Shown here piece by piece: positions 23,341 to 32,331 of a DNA stretch of 64,000 nt (the first letter of the stretch is position 1; each line of letters starts with the position of its first letter). The stretch is from an uncultured Prevotella sp. (GTDB lineage Bacteria > Bacteroidota > Bacteroidia > Bacteroidales > Bacteroidaceae). The notes under the pieces were generated by a model. That model ran no database searches and was not told where the DNA came from. It was given only the letters and a program-made list of their open reading frames with translations. The DNA is taken from positions 124,001 through 188,000 of the forward strand of contig CAJOCR010000008.1 of assembly GCA_905236755.1 (NCBI GenBank). The letters run 5' to 3'. The translations under genes were made by a program, and so were the position numbers.

Positions 23341-23517
23341 TTTTTTTATCAAGAATTAGAGAATACTTTTAACGTTACCGGGAACATTGAACGTTGGACG
23401 ATTTTAGACGTGCGCCATTGTTGCGTATTCTAATAATTCCTATGAATCCGAATCAAACGAATTATATACTCAAGGACACGAGCCAATTCTCTAATTCTCT
23501 AATTCTTGATAAAAAAA
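23341..23517. repeat. 24-bp perfect inverted repeat, 129-nt core
   Basis: Arms 23341-23364 and 23494-23517 are exact complements (TTTTTTTATCAAGAATTAGA...). They share TATCAAGAATTA and GAATTAGAGAA with the element at 6704-6920, and both cores contain ATTATATACTCAA. A partial third copy (ATATCAAGAATTTGAGAA) and a GGGC-TTGC-GCCC palindrome follow at 23577-23618. Confidence 0.75.
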
Positions 23518-23690
23518 AGACTCGTAGATATATTATTCGAGTTAAAACTCTCATCAACTCGTCGAGACAAAAAAAATATCAAGAATTTGAGAATTTGAGA
23601 ATTTTTGGGCTTGCGCCCTTGAGAGGATAAATTCTTTAATTCCCGTAATTACTCAAACTTCGTTTTCATCAACACGACGAGTTCAAAAAA

Positions 23691-23745
23691 AGCAGATGTC
23701 CTAAACGAGTCCTAAAGAGATCCTAAAGAAAAACTAAAAAGAATA
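23691..23745 (+). repeat. 11-bp-periodic array upstream of the xylE-like gene
   Basis: Successive 11-bp units end in CCTAA: AGATGTCCTAA, ACGAGTCCTAA, AGAGATCCTAA, then AGAAAAACTAA. The array ends about 30 bp before the -7 box. Confidence 0.65.
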
Positions 23746-23770
23746 TGCCCAGAATTAAAATAATTTTAGT

Positions 23771-23778
23771 AGCTTTGC
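23771..23778 (+). promoter_or_regulatory. -7 box of the sugar transporter gene
   Basis: TAGCTTTG followed by C, 43 nt before the ATG at 23822. No TTTG at -33. Confidence 0.5.
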
Positions 23779-23821
23779 GAAGCGTTAGTATCATGACAAA
23801 TAACTAAAAACAAATAACACT

Positions 23822-25291
23822 ATGTATCAAAACGAAACAGGTAGCAAGACTTATCTGGCTGGCATCGTAATGGTTGCTGTGCTTGGAGGATTGCTCTTCG
23901 GTTACGACACCGCCGTTATCTCTGGTGCCGAGAAAGGACTCCAGGCTTTCTTCCTGGGTGCAAAAGATTTCCAATATACCGATGTTATGCACGGTTTCAC
24001 ATCATCATCGGCTCTTATTGGATGTATTATTGGTTCTGCCCTCTCAGGATTGTTTGCAGAACGCTTTGGACGTAAGCGCAGTTTGATTTTTGCCGGTATC
24101 TGCTTCTTTATCTCTGCCTACGGAAGCATGGATCCAGAAACATTCGGTATTATGACAAAGGGAGAGCCTACATGGAACCTTCTTATTGTGTTCAACTGCT
24201 ACCGTGTTCTTGGTGGTATTGGCGTAGGTATGGCTTCAGCTATATGCCCTATGTATATTGGCGAGATTGCTCCAAGCGACAAACGAGGAATGTTGGTATC
24301 ATTCAACCAGTTTGCCATTATCTTCGGTCAGCTGGTGGTGTATTTCGTTAACTTCATTATTCTTGGTGAGCACACCAACCCTGTTATAGAAAGCATCGGT
24401 CAGGGATTCTCTCAGGTAGTACCAAATAGCGACCCTTGGACAATAGCTACCGGATGGCGTTATATGTTTGGTTCTGAGTGTGTGCCAGCAGGTTTGTTTA
24501 CTCTTCTTATCTGCTTTGTTCCTGAGACTCCTCGCTACTTGGCTAAGATTGGTCAAGACGACAAGGCTCTAAGCGTTCTTGCACGTATAAATGGAGCTTC
24601 AAAGGGTGCTCAGATTCTCACCGACATCAAGAATACTGTTACTGAGAAGACCGAGAAGCTTATGTCTTACGGCTTCATGTGTATCTTCGTAGGTATCATG
24701 CTTTCTGTATTCCAGCAGGCAGTAGGTATTAATGCTGTACTCTATTATGCTCCACGTATCTTTGCCGATATGGGTATGGACAATCCTATGGTTGTTACCG
24801 TTGTCATGGGTATTGTAAACATCTCGTTCACCCTTGTAGCCGTATTCACAGTAGAGAAACTCGGTAGAAAGCCTCTGTTGATTAGTGGTTCATTAGGTAT
24901 GGCTCTTGGTGCTTTTGGTGTGGCTATCACCTTTGGTAATCCAGCTCTTGAAATGGTAACTATGATTAGTCTGATGCTTTATGCAGCATGTTTCATGTTC
25001 TCATGGGGTCCAATCTGCTGGGTATATATTGCCGAGCTATTCCCAAATACCATTCGTGGTGGCGCCACAGCTATTGCCGTTGCCTTCCAATGGATATTTA
25101 ACTTTATCGTTAGCTCTACCTTTGTGCCTATGTTCAACATAGAACTTACTAAGGGCGACGGCTTTGGCCATTGGTTCACCTACGGTCTCTATGGCTTAAT
25201 CTGCGTTATTGCCGCTGCCTTCGTTTGGAAACTTGTTCCTGAGACAAAGGGCAAGACCCTTGAAGACATGAGCAAACTGTGGAGGAAATAG
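23822..25291 (+). CDS. xylE: Sugar porter MFS transporter (XylE-like)
   Basis: A 489-residue, 12-helix major facilitator transporter of the sugar porter family, probably a D-xylose or hexose:H+ symporter. Landmarks in order: GGLLFGYDTAVISG (TM1), ERFGRKRSL, PSDKRGMLVSFNQ, VPETPRYL, FQQAVGINAVLYYAP, EKLGRKPLL and the terminal PETKGKTLEDM. Xylose as substrate is inferred from similarity; glucose or arabinose is possible. Upstream lies 1.1 kb of repeat-rich DNA. Two hairpins follow the gene. Confidence 0.88.
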   Translation: MYQNETGSKTYLAGIVMVAVLGGLLFGYDTAVISGAEKGLQAFFLGAKDFQYTDVMHGFTSSSALIGCIIGSALSGLFAERFGRKRSLIFAGICFFISAYGSMDPETFGIMTKGEPTWNLLIVFNCYRVLGGIGVGMASAICPMYIGEIAPSDKRGMLVSFNQFAIIFGQLVVYFVNFIILGEHTNPVIESIGQGFSQVVPNSDPWTIATGWRYMFGSECVPAGLFTLLICFVPETPRYLAKIGQDDKALSVLARINGASKGAQILTDIKNTVTEKTEKLMSYGFMCIFVGIMLSVFQQAVGINAVLYYAPRIFADMGMDNPMVVTVVMGIVNISFTLVAVFTVEKLGRKPLLISGSLGMALGAFGVAITFGNPALEMVTMISLMLYAACFMFSWGPICWVYIAELFPNTIRGGATAIAVAFQWIFNFIVSSTFVPMFNIELTKGDGFGHWFTYGLYGLICVIAAAFVWKLVPETKGKTLEDMSKLWRK

Positions 25292-25295
25292 AAAC

Positions 25296-25324
25296 CTCCC
25301 CCATCCCCCTCCAACAGGAGGGGG
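25296..25324. repeat. GGAGGGGG-family palindrome after the sugar transporter gene
   Basis: CCCCCTCC-AACA-GGAGGGGG (25305-25324) preceded by CCTCCCCCAT, 13 nt after the stop. There is no T run, so it is probably a dispersed repeat and not a terminator. Confidence 0.6.
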
Positions 25325-25415
25325 CTAACCAACTAAAGACATAAAATAGCTGTTATTGCTGTATTAGAAATGTTATACAGCATTTATGAAAAAAGGAGCA
25401 ATAACAATTAAATAT

Positions 25416-25453
25416 AAAAAGGGAAAGCAGCAAGCAATGCTCTTTCCCTTTTT
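25416..25453. terminator. Bidirectional terminator between the sugar transporter and ybeY genes
   Basis: AAAAAGGGAAAG (25416-25427) and CTTTCCCTTTTT (25442-25453) form a 12-bp stem with A and T runs on either side. It can serve both convergent units. The following 60 bp contain degenerate CGGAATAATC-like repeats. Confidence 0.8.
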
Positions 25454-25526
25454 ATTAGTATCAGAATTATCGGAACATTCGGAATAATCAGAGTAATCGG
25501 AATATTCTGAATTTTCTGAACACCCT

Positions 25527-25961
25527 CTAATTATTAGCCTCTTTGAGCTCTTTCAGAAGCTGCAAAGCCTTATTCTCATTAGCCTCCATTATCTCGCGCT
25601 CACCAGGACCTTTGTCGTTGATGCCGCAGAGATGCAGAATACCATGAATGATTACACGATGCAGCTCTTCATCATAGTTCTTTCCGTATTTCTCTGCATT
25701 TGTGCGTATAGTATCTAATGAAATAACGAGATCGCCATTTATCACATCACCCTCATCATAATCAAAGGTGATGATATCTGTGTAATAATCGTGACCTAAG
25801 TATTCGCGATTAGTCTGCAAAATACTCTCATCATCAACAAACATATAACCTATCTCACCTACTTTGCGACCATAGGTGGCAGCAACAGCCTTTATCCATT
25901 TTGTGGTGAAACGCTTCTTGATGTTAGGCATTTTTACACCTTCTGCATTATACGTAATCAT
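25527..25961 (-). CDS. ybeY: Endoribonuclease YbeY (rRNA maturation factor)
   Basis: A 144-residue YbeY homologue, a metal-dependent RNase in 16S rRNA 3' processing and ribosome quality control. The metal motif is HGILHLCGIND (residues 106-116): the first two His are present, but the third position, His in E. coli YbeY, is Asp116. I believe this substitution is common in Bacteroidetes. It is the last gene of the GNAT-parE-S41-ruvB-coaD-ybeY run, 39 nt after coaD. Confidence 0.88.
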   Translation of the reverse strand: MITYNAEGVKMPNIKKRFTTKWIKAVAATYGRKVGEIGYMFVDDESILQTNREYLGHDYYTDIITFDYDEGDVINGDLVISLDTIRTNAEKYGKNYDEELHRVIIHGILHLCGINDKGPGEREIMEANENKALQLLKELKEANN

Positions 25962-26000
25962 AATAAAACTATTTAAACAGAAACTTTTTTCTTGTACATT

Positions 26001-26465
26001 TTATTTTTCTGAGACAACAGAACCATTGGGCAGAAACTCGCTAACGTCGCGTCCGAAATACTTTAATTCTCTGACCAAGGTAGAGCTAACACTTGCCAAA
26101 CCTGGCTCGGCAAAAAGAAGTATTGTTTCAAGACCTCCCATGCGTTTATTGAACTCTGCCTGCTCACGCTCATACTCGAAATCCTTAACCGAACGAACAC
26201 CACGAACAATAAAGCGGGCTTTTTTGCGCTTTGCAAGGTCGATTGTAAGATCAGAGTAAGATTCTACCTCAATACGAGGTTCGTTGCCGTATAGAGCCTT
26301 TATTGCACTCACACGGGCATCAATTTCTTCCTGAGCATGTTTCAATTTGCTCATTGCTACAGAAATCACGATTTTATCGAAGAGTGGCAAGGCACGCTCA
26401 ACGATGTTTTGATGACCAATAGTAAACGGGTCAAAGGTGCCAGTAAATAATGCTATTCTTTCCAT
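26001..26465 (-). CDS. coaD: Phosphopantetheine adenylyltransferase
   Basis: A 154-residue cytosolic enzyme that joins ATP and 4'-phosphopantetheine to form dephospho-CoA. It has the nucleotidyltransferase T/HxGH motif (FTGTFDPFTIGH, residues 7-18) and RGVRSVKDFEYE. It is 17 nt downstream of ruvB. Confidence 0.95.
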   Translation of the reverse strand: MERIALFTGTFDPFTIGHQNIVERALPLFDKIVISVAMSKLKHAQEEIDARVSAIKALYGNEPRIEVESYSDLTIDLAKRKKARFIVRGVRSVKDFEYEREQAEFNKRMGGLETILLFAEPGLASVSSTLVRELKYFGRDVSEFLPNGSVVSEK

Positions 26466-26482
26466 ATATCCGGCAAATAAAG

Positions 26483-27517
26483 TTATCCAAACAAATCGGG
26501 TTGCATAACATTCCCTGCATAGGGATTGCGACCAAGATGATCATAGGCAAGCTTTGTTGCCATTCGTCCACGTGGTGTGCGCTTGATGAATCCCTCCATG
26601 ATTAGGAATGGCTCATAAACATCCTCCACGGTACCTGCATCCTCGCCAATAGCTGTTGCAATAGTAGATATTCCAACAGGACCGCCACGGAACTTATCGA
26701 TGATGGTAAGCAGGATCTTGTTGTCTATATCGTCAAGACCATAACTATCAATATTCAACGATTGCAGAGCCATAGTGGCTATATCGTGAGTGATAGTACC
26801 ATTTCCCTTCACCTGAGCAAAATCGCGCACACGACGCAAAAGAGAGTTGGCTATACGAGGCGTACCACGACTACGACGGCTAATCTCAACAGCAGCCTCA
26901 TCTTCGATAGGTACTCTAAGAAGCATAGCCGAGCGCTTGATGATTCGCTGTAGCGTTTCTGGGTCGTAATATTCCAAGTGCATGTTGATACCGAAACGGG
27001 CACGTAGAGGAGCTGTAAGCATACCAGAACGTGTGGTGGCACCAACAAGGGTGAATGGGTTAAGATCAATTTGAATGCTGCGTGCCGAAGGACCTTTATC
27101 AATCATGATGTCTATACGATAGTCCTCCATAGCAGAATAAAGGTATTCCTCAACTACAGACGAAAGTCGATGAATCTCGTCGATAAAAAGTACATCATTT
27201 GGTTCCAGAGACGTGAGAATACCAGCCAAATCGCCTGGTTTGTCAAGTATAGGACCTGAAGTAATCTTAAAGCCCACTCCCAACTCATTGGCAATAATAT
27301 TGCTTAGAGTTGTCTTTCCCAATCCAGGAGGACCATAGAGCAAGGTGTGATCAAGAGGTTCGCCACGATATTTGGCTGCTTCAACAAACACCTCAAGATT
27401 CTCAACCACCTTCTGTTGACCGTTGAAATCGTCAAATCTTAAAGGTCGTAAAGCATTCTCGAACTCTTTCTCACTTGAGCTCAGGTTTTCTTCTCTTATA
27501 TCAAAATCTTCTGTCAT
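26483..27517 (-). CDS. ruvB: Holliday junction branch migration helicase RuvB
   Basis: A 344-residue AAA+ motor that drives branch migration with RuvA. Walker [10 protein letters not shown] (62-70), Walker [10 protein letters not shown], sensor GATTRSG and the C-terminal winged-helix domain are all visible. The gene lies 5 nt downstream of the S41 protease. Confidence 0.96.
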   Translation of the reverse strand: MTEDFDIREENLSSSEKEFENALRPLRFDDFNGQQKVVENLEVFVEAAKYRGEPLDHTLLYGPPGLGKTTLSNIIANELGVGFKITSGPILDKPGDLAGILTSLEPNDVLFIDEIHRLSSVVEEYLYSAMEDYRIDIMIDKGPSARSIQIDLNPFTLVGATTRSGMLTAPLRARFGINMHLEYYDPETLQRIIKRSAMLLRVPIEDEAAVEISRRSRGTPRIANSLLRRVRDFAQVKGNGTITHDIATMALQSLNIDSYGLDDIDNKILLTIIDKFRGGPVGISTIATAIGEDAGTVEDVYEPFLIMEGFIKRTPRGRMATKLAYDHLGRNPYAGNVMQPDLFG

Positions 27518-27522
27518 GTAAT

Positions 27523-29091
27523 CTAATTTTGAGCAAAAAGCGTTATTGCTCGTTGAACAATAGTATTGTTCTCGTTCATTATCTGGAAATACTCACTCAT
27601 ATCCCATAAATCACGGGCTACAAGGGCTTTCATTTGCAGTTTCAGGGATTTTATCGTCTTTTGCAATTCCTCGTCGCTCTTGGGCTTTATTTTGTCTTTA
27701 GCAGCCTGTTTGATGATATCATCAACTAAAGCCTGAGGAATTTCGTAGCTAACAAGGAACTTCTGAAAATCGGGATATTGCGCCTTCAGCTGTTTGCGAT
27801 TGTCGTCAACATACTTCAGATTAGTGTTTATGATATAGCTACGAGCAGCTATCTGTCGATAAAATGGGGTGTAGATTGTTGTGTCGAGCGGAACAAAATA
27901 GTCGGGCATGATTCCACCACCACCATATACCGTGCGATGCTTGCGCAGAGTATAGTATTTTAATGAATCGGCAAAGTGAATACTGTCGGCACTATAGAAC
28001 TCGCCATGCTTGTAACGCTTTTCCAAGTCAAGAGCATAATCAAGCTGATTGCCCTTAGTATAAGGCTTCTGTATGCAACGACCTGAAGGGGTGTAATAAT
28101 GAGCTATTGTGAGACGAAGCATACTTCCATCATCGAACTCTATAGGACGCTGCACAAGTCCCTTACCAAAGCTACGACGACCAACAACCAATCCTCTGTC
28201 CTGATCCTGAATGGCTCCGGTAAGAATCTCGGAAGCTGAAGCGCTAAACTCGTTGATAAGAACAACAACCTTGCCATCAAGAAGGTGTCCGTTGCCCTCT
28301 GCCTTAAACTCCTGACGCTCGGCAGCCCTACCCTTTGTGTAAACGATAAGATCGTGTTTCTTTAAGAATTCATTAGCAATCTGTACGGCAGCAACAAGAT
28401 AACCGCCACCATTTTCCTGAAGGTCAACAACAAGGTCTTTCATGCCTTGCTTCTTCAGCTTGTCAACGCCTTCCATAAACTCGTCATAGGTAGTCATACC
28501 AAATGAGCCGATACGGATATAGCCCACCTGAGGACGTATCATATAAACGGCATCTATTGTCTTTACTGGAATCTTATCACGTGTAACGATGAATGTAAGC
28601 ACATCCTTTATTCCACGACGAACAACTGAGAGTTTTACCTTCGTGCCTTTAGGTCCACGCAGGCGACGCATAATCTCTTCCTTTGACATGTTCACGCCAG
28701 CTATAGCTGTGTCGTTGACGCTAATGATACGGTCGCCGGCAATAATGCCTACCTTCTCGGAAGGACCATTGAGTACAGGCTGAATAACCAAAAGAGTATC
28801 AGCCTGCATATTGAACTGAATGCCTATGCCGTCAAACGAACCATTAAGAGGTTCGTTCATGGCTTTTGTCTCTTTAGCTGTAGAGTAAGCAGAATGAGGG
28901 TCTAACTTCTCTATCATGCCTCGAATACCATCTTCCACAAGTTTGTTTTCGTCAACAGAATCAACATACAAACCCTTTATGGCGCTTTCTGCAATAAACA
29001 GTTTACGCATGAGATTGTCGCGAGACTGCGCAAAAACAGAACTATATGCTGCAATCAATACTGATATTACAAATAATCTCTTCATATTCAT
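27523..29091 (-). CDS. S41 family C-terminal processing protease
   Basis: A 522-residue periplasmic serine protease of the CtpA/Tsp family. It has a signal peptide (about 1-21), a PDZ domain (about 85-165, including [15 protein letters not shown]), and the S41 catalytic core with [11 protein letters not shown] (Ser) and [12 protein letters not shown] (Lys). Such proteases cleave at exposed C-termini of envelope proteins. It is followed by ruvB and preceded by parE. Confidence 0.92.
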   Translation of the reverse strand: MNMKRLFVISVLIAAYSSVFAQSRDNLMRKLFIAESAIKGLYVDSVDENKLVEDGIRGMIEKLDPHSAYSTAKETKAMNEPLNGSFDGIGIQFNMQADTLLVIQPVLNGPSEKVGIIAGDRIISVNDTAIAGVNMSKEEIMRRLRGPKGTKVKLSVVRRGIKDVLTFIVTRDKIPVKTIDAVYMIRPQVGYIRIGSFGMTTYDEFMEGVDKLKKQGMKDLVVDLQENGGGYLVAAVQIANEFLKKHDLIVYTKGRAAERQEFKAEGNGHLLDGKVVVLINEFSASASEILTGAIQDQDRGLVVGRRSFGKGLVQRPIEFDDGSMLRLTIAHYYTPSGRCIQKPYTKGNQLDYALDLEKRYKHGEFYSADSIHFADSLKYYTLRKHRTVYGGGGIMPDYFVPLDTTIYTPFYRQIAARSYIINTNLKYVDDNRKQLKAQYPDFQKFLVSYEIPQALVDDIIKQAAKDKIKPKSDEELQKTIKSLKLQMKALVARDLWDMSEYFQIMNENNTIVQRAITLFAQN

Positions 29092-29116
29092 TCTTATCTG
29101 TGGAAGACTGTTTTAT

Positions 29117-31072
29117 TTAATCAATAGGGTCTGTATCTTCTGGAAGGTCTTCTTCAATTACCAGATTGTCGATAATGAAGTTCTGACGCTCCATAGTATT
29201 CTTACCCATGTAATACTCCAAGAGTTGCTGCACCTGGTCGTTCTTGTGCATAGTAACCTGCTCAAGACGCATGTCAGGACCGATGAAATGGACAAATTCT
29301 TCAGGAGAAATCTCTCCAAGTCCTTTAAATCGGGTTATCTCTGGGTCAGGACCTAAATCCTTGATAGCAGCAAGACGCTCTTCTTCGCTATAGCAATAAC
29401 GAGTAATGAAATCGCTCTTCTTGTCTTTATCGCCCATGAGTGCGTCGGCATCAGCAATAACCTGCTTGTCCTTTATCTTAGTACGACGGTTGCGCACACG
29501 GAACAGAGGAGTCTGAAGCACATATACATGGCCTTTCTTGATAAGTTCTGGGAAAAACTGCAGGAAGAATGTGATTGTAAGCAGACGGATGTGCATACCA
29601 TCGACATCGGCATCGGTAGCAACGATAACCTTGTTGTAACGTAGGTTATCAAGTCCTTCCTCTATATCGAGTGCTGCCTGAAGAAGATTAAACTCCTCGT
29701 TCTCGTAGCACACTTTCTTTGTAAGACCAAAACAGTTGAGTGGTTTTCCGCGTAAAGAGAATACCGCCTGAGTATTCACGTCACGACTCTTTGTGATAGA
29801 ACCACTTGCTGAGTCACCCTCGGTAATGAAGATTGACGACTCTTCCTTGCGGTCGTTCTTAACATCGCAGAAATGAATACGGCAGTCGCGAAGCTTTCTA
29901 TTGTGCAGGTTGGCTTTCTTGGCACGCTCACGAGCCAGTTTGGTAACACCAGCCATAGCCTTACGCTCACGCTCACTTTCCTTAACCTTGTTCTCGATAA
30001 CCTCAGCCACATCGGTATGCATGTGAAGGTAGTTATCTACATTCTGCTTGATGAAATCGCCCACATATTTGTTGATGCTATCACCATCTGGAGCCATCTG
30101 GGTGCTTCCCAACTTAATCTTTGTCTGAGACTCAAAGACTGGTTCTTCAACATTAAGAGCAATAGCTGCAACAATACCGTTACGTATGTCGCCATACTCA
30201 TATTTACCAAAGTATTCCTTCATGGTCTTGGCAATATGCTCTTTGAAAGCACTCTGGTGAGTACCACCCTGAGTGGTGTGCTGACCATTAACGAAGCTAT
30301 GATATTCCTCACCATACTGGTTAGTATGTGTGAAAGCAATCTCTATATCCTCGTCCTTCAGGTGGATGATAGGATAAAGACCTGTTGCAGTCATATTATC
30401 GGTAAGCAAATCTTCAAGTCCATTACGGCTCTTGATGCGCTGACCGTTATACATGATGGTGAGTCCTGTATTCAGGTATGTGTAGTTACGAAGCATAGTT
30501 TCTACGATATCATCGTGAAAACTATAGTTCTTAAAGAGGGTATTATCGGGTTCAAAGAAGATAAAAGTACCGTTTTCATCGGTTGAATCAGATGTGTGGT
30601 CGCTCATGAGATTACCCTTTTCAAACTCCAACTCGCGTACCTTTCCATCACGATAAGAACGCACAGAGAAATGAGCACTAAGGGCATTTACAGCCTTCAC
30701 ACCTACACCATTCAGTCCGACACTCTTCTTAAATGCCTTACTGTCGTATTTACCTCCTGTGTTAAGAACGCTCACCGCCTCAACAAGTTTTCCCTGTGGA
30801 ATACCGCGACCGTAGTCGCGCACGCTGACACGTAGGTTTTCGTCAATATCAACCTCTATACGGTCGCCTGCCTTCATCTTAAACTCGTCAATAGAGTTAT
30901 CAATAACCTCCTTAAGAAGCACATAGATACCATCTTCAGGAAGATTACCATCACCCAGACGACCAATATACATACCTGGACGGGTACGCACATGTTCCAT
31001 ATCGCTCAAGTGGCGGATATTATCGTCTGTATATTCAACAGGCTGCTGTGGGATATTTTCTAATTCACTCAT
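29117..31072 (-). CDS. parE: DNA topoisomerase IV subunit B
   Basis: A 651-residue type IIA topoisomerase ATPase subunit. It has the GHKL ATPase ([30 protein letters not shown]) and a TOPRIM domain ([25 protein letters not shown]). [12 protein letters not shown] after EGDSASG, in place of the GyrB-type EGDSAGG with MPLRGKILN, favours ParE over GyrB. ParC is not in the window. Confidence 0.88.
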   Translation of the reverse strand: MSELENIPQQPVEYTDDNIRHLSDMEHVRTRPGMYIGRLGDGNLPEDGIYVLLKEVIDNSIDEFKMKAGDRIEVDIDENLRVSVRDYGRGIPQGKLVEAVSVLNTGGKYDSKAFKKSVGLNGVGVKAVNALSAHFSVRSYRDGKVRELEFEKGNLMSDHTSDSTDENGTFIFFEPDNTLFKNYSFHDDIVETMLRNYTYLNTGLTIMYNGQRIKSRNGLEDLLTDNMTATGLYPIIHLKDEDIEIAFTHTNQYGEEYHSFVNGQHTTQGGTHQSAFKEHIAKTMKEYFGKYEYGDIRNGIVAAIALNVEEPVFESQTKIKLGSTQMAPDGDSINKYVGDFIKQNVDNYLHMHTDVAEVIENKVKESERERKAMAGVTKLARERAKKANLHNRKLRDCRIHFCDVKNDRKEESSIFITEGDSASGSITKSRDVNTQAVFSLRGKPLNCFGLTKKVCYENEEFNLLQAALDIEEGLDNLRYNKVIVATDADVDGMHIRLLTITFFLQFFPELIKKGHVYVLQTPLFRVRNRRTKIKDKQVIADADALMGDKDKKSDFITRYCYSEEERLAAIKDLGPDPEITRFKGLGEISPEEFVHFIGPDMRLEQVTMHKNDQVQQLLEYYMGKNTMERQNFIIDNLVIEEDLPEDTDPID

Positions 31073-31122
31073 ATTTCAATAGGGTATTATAGGATTAGAG
31101 GTTGATGTTTATGAGTTAAATA

Positions 31123-32268
31123 CTATTTTATCTCTTTCTTGTAGCAACGGCGACGCTTATGCTGCTTTGTCTCGAAATATTGCCACTGGTTCTGCACATT
31201 CTCGTTGGTTTCCATCTCTACCTGAGACTCTGCCCACTCAAAGCCAAACTTCTGGAACAGAGGGATGAGATGGGCGAAGAGAAGGGCTACCGCACCCTTG
31301 CTACGATATTCTGGCAGCACGCCAACCATCTCAAGGTCAACGATATTTGTCTTATGACACTTCAAAGAACGAAGAACATGCCACCAGCCAAATGGGAAGA
31401 GACGACCACGACGTGTCTTCTGCATAGCCTTTGACAGAGAAGGAAGAGTGATACCAACGGCTACAATCTTTTTGTTGTTATTCCAGTCTTCTACAACTGG
31501 AATAAGGCGCAAATCGCCATAAGGCAGATACTGGTTGATGTATTGCATAATCTGCTTGTCTGAAAGCTCAGAGAAACCATAAATGTCTTTAAAGGCTTCG
31601 TTGATAACCTTGAACACCTCTATGCCCTTGCCTTCCTTGTAAACCTCGTGCTTGGTCATTACATGAACATGCAGATTATAGCGCTTTTCTACCATCTGGG
31701 CAATCTTGAGATGCTTCTCAGGCATTGCATCTGGAACGAAAATCTTAAACTCTACATAATCGTTGTCCTTAACCCAACCACCAAGTTTCTCCATGTGTTG
31801 TGGGTAATAAGGATAATTATAGATTGTTGCAAAGGTACCCAACTGGTCGTAACCTTCGGTAAGCATACCCTCAGGGTCGAAATCAGTAAAGCCAAGAGGA
31901 CCAACAACCTCGGTCATTCCCTTGCTCTTACCATATTCAGCAACAGTATCCAGCAAAGCCTTAGACACTTCAAGATCATCTATGAAATCAATCCAGCCAA
32001 AACGACAGGTCTTACGGCCCCAACGCTTATTGGCCTTATTGTTGATAATAGCTGCTACGCGTCCTACCAACTTTCCATCCTTATAAGCAAGATAATATTC
32101 TGCTTCACAAAATTCAAAAGCGGCATTCTTATCACGACTCAATGTTGCCATATCATCGCTAAACAAAGTGGGGACATCGTAAGCGTTGCCTTCATACAAA
32201 TCGTAATGAAAGTCAACGAAAGTTTTCAAATCCTTCTTGGATTCTACTTTCTTTATTTCTACTGACAT
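31123..32268 (-). CDS. GNAT-fold hypothetical protein
   Basis: A 381-residue cytosolic protein. The N-terminal region AYKDGKLVGRVAAIINNKAN and the C-terminal LEMVGVLPEYRSKGAVALLF resemble the beta4-alpha3 acetyl-CoA-binding segment of GNAT acetyltransferases. FGWIDFIDD and EVVGPLGFTDFDPEGML are conserved in a Bacteroidetes family I recognise only as uncharacterised. It heads the operon with parE and has a full promoter. Confidence 0.72.
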   Translation of the reverse strand: MSVEIKKVESKKDLKTFVDFHYDLYEGNAYDVPTLFSDDMATLSRDKNAAFEFCEAEYYLAYKDGKLVGRVAAIINNKANKRWGRKTCRFGWIDFIDDLEVSKALLDTVAEYGKSKGMTEVVGPLGFTDFDPEGMLTEGYDQLGTFATIYNYPYYPQHMEKLGGWVKDNDYVEFKIFVPDAMPEKHLKIAQMVEKRYNLHVHVMTKHEVYKEGKGIEVFKVINEAFKDIYGFSELSDKQIMQYINQYLPYGDLRLIPVVEDWNNNKKIVAVGITLPSLSKAMQKTRRGRLFPFGWWHVLRSLKCHKTNIVDLEMVGVLPEYRSKGAVALLFAHLIPLFQKFGFEWAESQVEMETNENVQNQWQYFETKQHKRRRCYKKEIK

Positions 32269-32298
32269 ATATGTTGAGATTATAATCTTTCAGACTTG

Positions 32299-32330
32299 CA
32301 AAAATAGTCAAAATCAGGCAGATTGCCAAA
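32299..32330 (-). promoter_or_regulatory. Full -33/-7 promoter of the GNAT-parE operon
   Basis: TTTG (32327-32330) and TATTTTTG (32299-32306) on the minus strand are separated by 20 nt, the consensus spacing for the Bacteroidetes primary sigma factor. Confidence 0.75.
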
Positions 32331-32331
32331 T

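Noticed and set aside
23394..23630. Plus-strand 78-codon frame upstream of the sugar transporter gene
   Set aside because: It lies across inverted-repeat arms and cores and has no promoter or coding signature.
25305..25324. CCCCCTCC-AACA-GGAGGGGG as terminator of the sugar transporter gene
   Set aside because: No T run follows; a better terminator lies at 25416-25453 and this sequence belongs to a dispersed family.
29117..31072. Assignment as gyrB
   Set aside because: The EGDSASGS and [12 protein letters not shown] sequence is typical of ParE; GyrB would have EGDSAGG and MPLRGKILN. The choice is still by motif only.
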